Assembly: GCA_021324185.1 (NCBI GenBank)
Contig: JAJPJN010000097.1
Coordinates: 53,564-117,563 of the forward strand
Source of the DNA: Terriglobia bacterium
GTDB lineage: Bacteria; Acidobacteriota; Terriglobia; Bryobacterales; Bryobacteraceae
Length of the DNA: 64,000 bases
Direction: 5' to 3'
This document shows positions 60,158 to 64,000 of this stretch, piece after piece. Under the pieces are notes generated by a model. The model was not told the DNA's origin. It ran no database searches and saw only the letters and a program-made list of their open reading frames with translations. Numbering within the stretch: position 1 is the first letter of the stretch; each line of letters begins with the position of its first letter. The position numbers and the translations under genes are program-made.

Positions 60158-61351
60158 ATGGGTATGCAAGCCACCGCGGAGATCGCCGAGCGTATCTCCA
60201 CAATCAGCGTCTCATCCACTCTGAAAGTTTCCGCCGATGCCGACCGGCTGCGGCGCGAAGGCGTCGACGTAGTCGATTTCGGTGCAGGCGAGCCGGACTT
60301 CCCGACTCCGGAAAACATCAAGCAAGCCGCTGTCGAGGCGATTGCCGCCAACTTCACGAAGTACACCAATGCCGGCGGAACGCCGGAACTGCGCGAAGCT
60401 ATCTGTTATCGTCATCGAGCCGATTTTGGCACCAGCTACACGCCCTCTGAGTGCATGGTGACGGTCGGCGGCAAGCATGCCATCTTCAATCTGATTCAAG
60501 CGCTGGTCAATCCCGGCGACGAAGTCATCATTCCGGTGCCCTATTGGGTCACCTACAAGGACGTGGTGAACTATGCGGGTGGCAGATGCGTATTTGTCCC
60601 GACCGATGAAACAAAAGGCTTCGAAGTAACGGCAGCCGCCATTGACCGGCACATCACGAACAAAACGAAACTTCTAATCATTAACTCGCCTAATAATCCG
60701 AGCGGCTCCGTTCTGCCGCGGGATGAGTTCCGTAAGATTTTTGCACTCACATCGAAGCGCGACATCTTTTTGATGACCGATGAGTGCTATTGCAAGTTCG
60801 TTTATGATGGCGAGCCCTATTCGATTGCAGCGGAACCGGGCGCGAAAGACACCGTTGTGGTGGCTGGCTCGCTTTCGAAGACCTATGCGATGACGGGCTG
60901 GCGCATCGGATTCGCTTTGGCTCCCGCACCGATTATCGGCGCCATGATGAAGCTGCAAAGCCACAGCACCTCAAACCCGACCTCTATCGCGCAAAAAGCG
61001 GCAGTGGAGGCCATGCGCGGGCCGCAAGATTCTGTGCCGGTGATGTTGGCCGAATATCGACGCCGCCGCGATTTCGTCGTCAGGAGATTGCGGGAGATTC
61101 CGGGCGTCACGATTGCCACGCCGGAAGGCGCCTTTTATGCCTATCCGAACATCAGCATTGCTTTTCGCAGTGGCCGCGTGAAGAACTCGCTCGATTTCTC
61201 GAGCGAGTTGCTTTCAAAAGCTCACGTGGCTGTTGTACCGGGCGAAGCGTTCGGAACCAGCGATCACGTCCGAATCTCGTACGCCACTTCCATGGGCGAG
61301 CTGGAACGCGGGCTGGACCGGCTGCATCGTTTTATGGACGAGCTGCGCTGA
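60158..61351 (+). CDS. Aspartate/aromatic-type class I PLP aminotransferase
   Basis: This 397-residue fold-type I aminotransferase has the Schiff-base Lys241 in SLSKTYAMTGWRIG, the substrate-binding Arg in RISYA near the C-terminus, and PLP contacts in INSPNNPSGSV and TDECY. The subgroup (AspC-like, Ibeta) is indicated by ISVSSTLKVSADADRLRREG and YTNAGGTPELREAI. It begins three bases after coaD, with the alternative Met two codons on. The amino-acid donor is probably aspartate, but the subgroup also includes aromatic and prephenate enzymes. Confidence 0.93.
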   Translation: MGMQATAEIAERISTISVSSTLKVSADADRLRREGVDVVDFGAGEPDFPTPENIKQAAVEAIAANFTKYTNAGGTPELREAICYRHRADFGTSYTPSECMVTVGGKHAIFNLIQALVNPGDEVIIPVPYWVTYKDVVNYAGGRCVFVPTDETKGFEVTAAAIDRHITNKTKLLIINSPNNPSGSVLPRDEFRKIFALTSKRDIFLMTDECYCKFVYDGEPYSIAAEPGAKDTVVVAGSLSKTYAMTGWRIGFALAPAPIIGAMMKLQSHSTSNPTSIAQKAAVEAMRGPQDSVPVMLAEYRRRRDFVVRRLREIPGVTIATPEGAFYAYPNISIAFRSGRVKNSLDFSSELLSKAHVAVVPGEAFGTSDHVRISYATSMGELERGLDRLHRFMDELR

Positions 61352-61358
61352 GCGAGAA

Positions 61359-61814
61359 CTAGCGCCCTACCGCTTCGGCAGATCGACTCTGCGCCGTGAC
61401 TGCCTTGGCGCGTATCTGTTTCATGCGCTCCCGCATCATGGCAGCGCGCTCGCGTCCATCCGGCGTATCATCGATCAGTTTTTCCAGGTTCTTCAGTGCT
61501 TGCGGCCCGAATTGCTGCCGAAGCGCCGGCAGAAGAGGCTCCAGTTTGGCGAAGACACCTAACTGCTCGCCATTTGTCTCATTGAACATATCTAGCGAAA
61601 TTGCGCCAGTGTTCACCAGCGCCGCGGCCATATCCCAGTAACTGATCACCATTCGCAGATGCCCGCTATGTTCGCTGAAGAGAGCAGCAATGTAATCGTC
61701 GGCGGATTGCGGATTGAATTCCATAAAGAACCAATCGCGTGCGGTCCGCATGACCGGATCCCGGCGTAATTCATACAACTTCAGAATGAGACCTGCTTCG
61801 TCTTGTTTGGACAT
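61359..61814 (-). CDS. Conserved hypothetical protein (helical, about 150 residues)
   Basis: This 151-residue cytoplasmic protein has LYELRRDPVMRTARDWFFMEFNPQSADDYIAAL, HLRMVISYWDMAAALVNTGAISLDMFNETNGE and FAKLEPLLPALRQQFGPQALKNLEKLID. The pattern is a helical bundle related to DUF4760-like proteins found in Acidobacteriota. No active site or membrane segment is evident. It converges on the aminotransferase with seven bases between stops and lies downstream of hrcA, 45 bases after it, on the same strand. Confidence 0.75.
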   Translation of the reverse strand: MSKQDEAGLILKLYELRRDPVMRTARDWFFMEFNPQSADDYIAALFSEHSGHLRMVISYWDMAAALVNTGAISLDMFNETNGEQLGVFAKLEPLLPALRQQFGPQALKNLEKLIDDTPDGRERAAMMRERMKQIRAKAVTAQSRSAEAVGR

Positions 61815-61859
61815 ATCTCATGCCAGCGTATCAGCACGCGGCAAGAGAAACGCCGGCAG

Positions 61860-62891
61860 CTACATAATGGCGGTTTTGAATGCCTGGCTGACGTGCAGCA
61901 CAGCCGAAACGGCGCGATTGTAGTTCATCCGCATCGGTCCCACGACGGCGACGTGCGCTTCGAGCCCGTTCGGCATGCCCAGGCGTACGCCGATGAGAGA
62001 AAGGCCATCCATGCTCGGATGCATGTCGGCCAGCCCCACGCGAATCGTCAATTCGCCGTCGCGCTGTTCGAGGAAACGATCGAGCAACTGCAGAATTCGT
62101 TTCTTTTCTTCCAGCGCGCGAAACAGTTCGCGCATGCGCTCGCGCGTCAAGTGCAGATCGAGCCCGAGCAGATGTTCCGCGCCTTCGAAGTGAACTTCAG
62201 GCACGAGACCGAGGTCCAGCAGTCCCTTGGAATAAAACAAGCTGACGCGCCGCAGAATAGAATCGTAAGCCGCGCTTTCCAGCTCCAGCCGCCGCTTCAG
62301 CTCGCGCTGGATGCGCGCGAGCATCCAGCCGCCGAAATTGTAATTGATGTAGTTGCGGATCGAGATCAGCTCATCCTGCGAGATGGGGTCGTCGATTGTC
62401 ACAACACGGTTTCGCACCATGCGGTCCCGAGTGATGACAACCATCAGAATCCGCCTGTCCGGCAATCCGATGAGTTCCACCTGGTCCAAAGTCTGATTTT
62501 CGGTCGGAATGGCTGCCGCAATGCCGAACGTGCGGGTAATTTCTGTCAGGAGCTGCGATGAGCGCTCAATTTTCGCCTCCACGCTCCCGGCGTTTCGCAG
62601 TTCAGCTTGCAGCCGGTCCAGTTCCGCTTGAACAATCCGGCTTCCTACCAGCGTTCTCCCGTAGCTTTGATAGGCCAACTCGGTCGGTACTCGCCCGGCA
62701 GAGGTATGTGGCTGTGACAAATACCCGTGTTCGAGCAGATCCGCCATCATGTTGCGGATGGAAGCTGGGCTCATGGGGTACTTGCGCGCGATGGTGCGTG
62801 ACGCAACCGGCTCGCCCGATTCGATGTATTCCTGAACGATGGCGTGCAATACGTCGAAGTGACGGGATGTTAGCATTCCCAAGCGATTCAT
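61860..62891 (-). CDS. hrcA: Heat-inducible transcription repressor HrcA
   Basis: This 343-residue repressor normally binds CIRCE elements upstream of groESL and dnaKJ operons. The winged-helix N-terminus is RHFDVLHAIVQEYIESGEPVASRTIARKYPMSPASIRNMMADLLEHGYLSQPHTSAGRVPTE; a GAF-like middle carries RILMVVITRDRMVRNRVV and the C-terminal segment ends MNYNRAVSAVLHVSQAF. No chaperone gene is adjacent, which is unusual. A near-consensus -10 and a perfect 15-base palindrome lie just upstream of the ATG at 62891, but no CIRCE consensus is visible. Confidence 0.95.
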   Translation of the reverse strand: MNRLGMLTSRHFDVLHAIVQEYIESGEPVASRTIARKYPMSPASIRNMMADLLEHGYLSQPHTSAGRVPTELAYQSYGRTLVGSRIVQAELDRLQAELRNAGSVEAKIERSSQLLTEITRTFGIAAAIPTENQTLDQVELIGLPDRRILMVVITRDRMVRNRVVTIDDPISQDELISIRNYINYNFGGWMLARIQRELKRRLELESAAYDSILRRVSLFYSKGLLDLGLVPEVHFEGAEHLLGLDLHLTRERMRELFRALEEKKRILQLLDRFLEQRDGELTIRVGLADMHPSMDGLSLIGVRLGMPNGLEAHVAVVGPMRMNYNRAVSAVLHVSQAFKTAIM

Positions 62892-62895
62892 ACGT

Positions 62896-62910
62896 TTACA
62901 GGCCCTGTAA
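62896..62910. promoter_or_regulatory. Palindrome at the hrcA transcription start site
   Basis: TTACAGGCCCTGTAA is a perfect inverted repeat with 7-base arms around one central base. It begins five bases upstream of the hrcA ATG and ends four bases before the -10 TATAAT at 62920-62915. A bound dimer there would block both the start site and ribosome access. It does not match the CIRCE consensus TTAGCACTC-N9-GAGTGCTAA. Confidence 0.6.
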
Positions 62911-62914
62911 CTTA

Positions 62915-62951
62915 ATTATAAAGATTGCAAAATTGAGTGCGCGGTTGTCAA
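62915..62951 (-). promoter_or_regulatory. Probable hrcA promoter elements
   Basis: On the minus strand there is a perfect TATAAT (62920-62915) and an upstream TTGACA (62951-62946). The spacing of 25 bases is too wide for one sigma-70 promoter, so only the -10 is assigned with some confidence. Confidence 0.4.
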
Positions 62952-62996
62952 TATCCCTAAATCGCGTAACCGCAACAGCAGTTCGGGCAACCAGTT

Positions 62997-63368
62997 TTAT
63001 GCGACCAGGGCGGCAAGATCCAGGCTCTTGGCATGCCGCCAGAGCCGCTCTAAATCGTAGTAAGAGCGCGCGGTTTCCGAAAAAACATGAACAATAAAAT
63101 CGCCGTAATCCATGAGAATCCAATCCGCTTGTTCGTAGCCTTCCACGCTGACCGGAAGCTCGCCGGTTTGTTTCAGTTGTTTATGGATTTCGTCGGAGAT
63201 GGCATGGCCCTGGCGCGGATTTGAGGCAGAACAGATTATGAAGTAATCTGTAAAAGAAGTCACTTCGCGCAGGTCCAGCACGCGGATATCGGATGCTTTT
63301 TTCGATTCTGCGGCTTTGGCGGCCGCTAACCAGTTGAGCGGTTCTTCTGCTGTGCCCTGGGTGGGCAG
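62997..63368 (-). CDS. rsfS: Ribosomal silencing factor RsfS
   Basis: RsfS binds L14 and blocks 30S/50S joining. The core is LDLREVTSFTDYFIICSASNPRQGHAISDEIHKQL, then YEQADWILMDYGDFIVHVFSETARSYYDLERLW. From the only canonical codon (GTG 63281) the protein would have 94 residues and lack the conserved first helix. The frame is open upstream to a TAA at 63416-63414 and encodes PLNWLAAAKAAESKKASDIRVLDL, which matches the family N-terminus. No ATG, GTG or TTG exists there. I place the start at CTG 63368 (123 residues), with ACG or GTT further up as alternatives. The family assignment is firm; the start codon is inference. Confidence 0.85.
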   Translation of the reverse strand: MPTQGTAEEPLNWLAAAKAAESKKASDIRVLDLREVTSFTDYFIICSASNPRQGHAISDEIHKQLKQTGELPVSVEGYEQADWILMDYGDFIVHVFSETARSYYDLERLWRHAKSLDLAALVA

Positions 63369-63459
63369 TTGGTGGGAACGTCTTGTAAGAGTCGTTGAAA
63401 CTAGCTCCTGCGCTTAGCGTACTACACTGACGATAGGTGCGTAAATCACCAAATCCGGC

Positions 63460-64000
63460 GTGAAATCTCTATATTTTTGCTTTTTGTCCGGGCTGTTTGC
63501 CGCCGTGGCGGCGTGGGGCGCTGACGCCTCTGCGCACCCGGTAAATGCCCTGACAGCCACTCTCGTGCAGCGAGCGCAAGACGAAGTCATCCGGATTCAA
63601 GCGCTTGTGGCTGACGGGACTTTGCCCAAGGCGACTCTCGACGAAGCAAAGGCGAAACTGGCCGACATCCAAGACCAGGAGATTCTGGCTGAGACGCTAT
63701 ATGGCGAACCGCATGTGGAGAACATGACGGATGCCCAGGGGCAGGCAATGTTAGCGGCCGCGCAGCGCCGGGTAGACCGGCAGCAAAAGATAGTGGAAGA
63801 ACGGCAGAAACTGCTTGAGAGCGGCATCCTGGCGCGCTCGGAAGTGGCCGCGTTTCAGGAGGAATTGGATTCCCGCCGGCGTGCTCTCGAACTGGCGAAA
63901 AATCGCGTGCAACTGATGCAGGAACTGCGCCAGATGGCGGAGACCGAGCAGCGCCTGGCGCATGCCGCGCAAGCCGGGGTGGCTTCCGTCAAGAACGTGA
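63460..64000 (+). CDS. Exported coiled-coil protein, 3' end cut by window edge
   Basis: From GTG 63460 the frame is open to base 64000 (180 codons without a stop). Residues 1-24 are a signal peptide (YFCFLSGLFAAVAAWGADASA). The mature part is almost continuous helix with heptad-like patterns: VQRAQDEVIRIQALVADG, LDEAKAKLADIQDQEILAET, AAAQRRVDRQQKIVEERQKLLESG, RRRALELAKNRVQLMQELRQMAETEQRLAH. A periplasmic coiled coil is indicated. The C-terminal domain, which would name the family, lies outside the window. It diverges from rsfS. Confidence 0.75.
   Translation, partial: MKSLYFCFLSGLFAAVAAWGADASAHPVNALTATLVQRAQDEVIRIQALVADGTLPKATLDEAKAKLADIQDQEILAETLYGEPHVENMTDAQGQAMLAAAQRRVDRQQKIVEERQKLLESGILARSEVAAFQEELDSRRRALELAKNRVQLMQELRQMAETEQRLAHAAQAGVASVKNV

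Noticed and set aside
62926..62944. GAGTGC near hrcA as part of a CIRCE element
   Set aside because: Only one half is partly matched; the second half of TTAGCACTC-N9-GAGTGCTAA is not present.
1..64000. CRISPR arrays, insertion sequences, prophage or integrative element boundaries
   Set aside because: No regularly spaced repeats, transposase, integrase or phage structural genes were seen, and both tRNA genes lack flanking duplicated 3' ends.

Overview
The window is G+C-rich, densely coding bacterial chromosome, most likely from an Acidobacteriota member of the Bryobacterales/Solibacter type. That placement is inference from gene content. It rests on an Oar-like TonB-dependent receptor with an N-terminal carboxypeptidase-regulatory domain and no SusD, a second carboxypeptidase-regulatory protein, an acidobacterial VWFA-related secreted protein, a tricorn protease, a Ser/Thr kinase fused to a beta-propeller, and an ANRENARKSSGP-type protein. 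Many genes start with GTG or TTG and Shine-Dalgarno sequences are often weak. No gene-free stretch exceeds about 230 bases. I see no transposase, integrase, phage gene, rRNA or CRISPR array.

Layout. 1-2.6 kb (minus): an MFS exporter followed by an M20 peptidase cut by the window edge. 2.7-7.6 kb: the receptor, translationally coupled to an AlkD-like repair protein, then an FAD oxidoreductase. 7.6-11.2 kb: an unusual three-gene operon (secreted six-cysteine peptide, TonB-C-like lipoprotein, membrane thioredoxin/rhodanese protein) facing a carboxypeptidase-regulatory protein across an A/T-rich spacer. 11.2-19.5 kb: a type VI secretion fragment, tssK-tssL-tssM, divergent from a proline-rich membrane protein carrying five copies of a G/S-E-F/Y-T motif. 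19.5-21.3 kb: a YncE-like propeller, tRNA-Arg and a CYTH protein. 21.3-27.7 kb: a MoxR/DUF58/BatA/VWA operon. 27.7-33.3 kb: an RlmD-like methyltransferase, trpS, a TPR operon with two small exported proteins, and a zinc-type CDF transporter with histidine-rich ends.

33.3-36.7 kb holds a tricorn protease split by one in-frame amber codon. It is followed by an S10 carboxypeptidase and an N-acyl-D-amino-acid deacylase-type amidohydrolase, so this is a secreted peptide-degradation neighbourhood. 39.8-47 kb carries two poorly understood proteins separated by a leader with an intrinsic terminator, a heptad repeat, a thioredoxin-like protein, a TonB-C protein with an MPN-like N-terminus, a FecR-domain protein, and a VWA/dienelactone-hydrolase pair. 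47-51.2 kb: mreB, a MoaD-like protein, the kinase-propeller fusion, tRNA-Glu and carD with a near-consensus promoter. 51.4-54.9 kb: an lpdA-lipB-E2 operon, in which a lipoate transferase sits between two subunits of a lipoate-dependent complex. 55-57.7 kb: a DUF2264 protein and a POTRA-only protein. 57.7-64 kb: a YjhG-type dehydratase overlapping coaD head-to-head, an aminotransferase, hrcA with a palindrome at its start site, rsfS without a canonical start codon, and a partial exported coiled-coil protein.

The main leads are the cysteine-peptide operon, the GEFTR repeat protein beside tssKLM, the amber-interrupted tricorn gene, the kinase-propeller/MoaD pair, the hrcA operator-like palindrome, the terminator-containing leader at 40.6 kb and the rsfS start codon.
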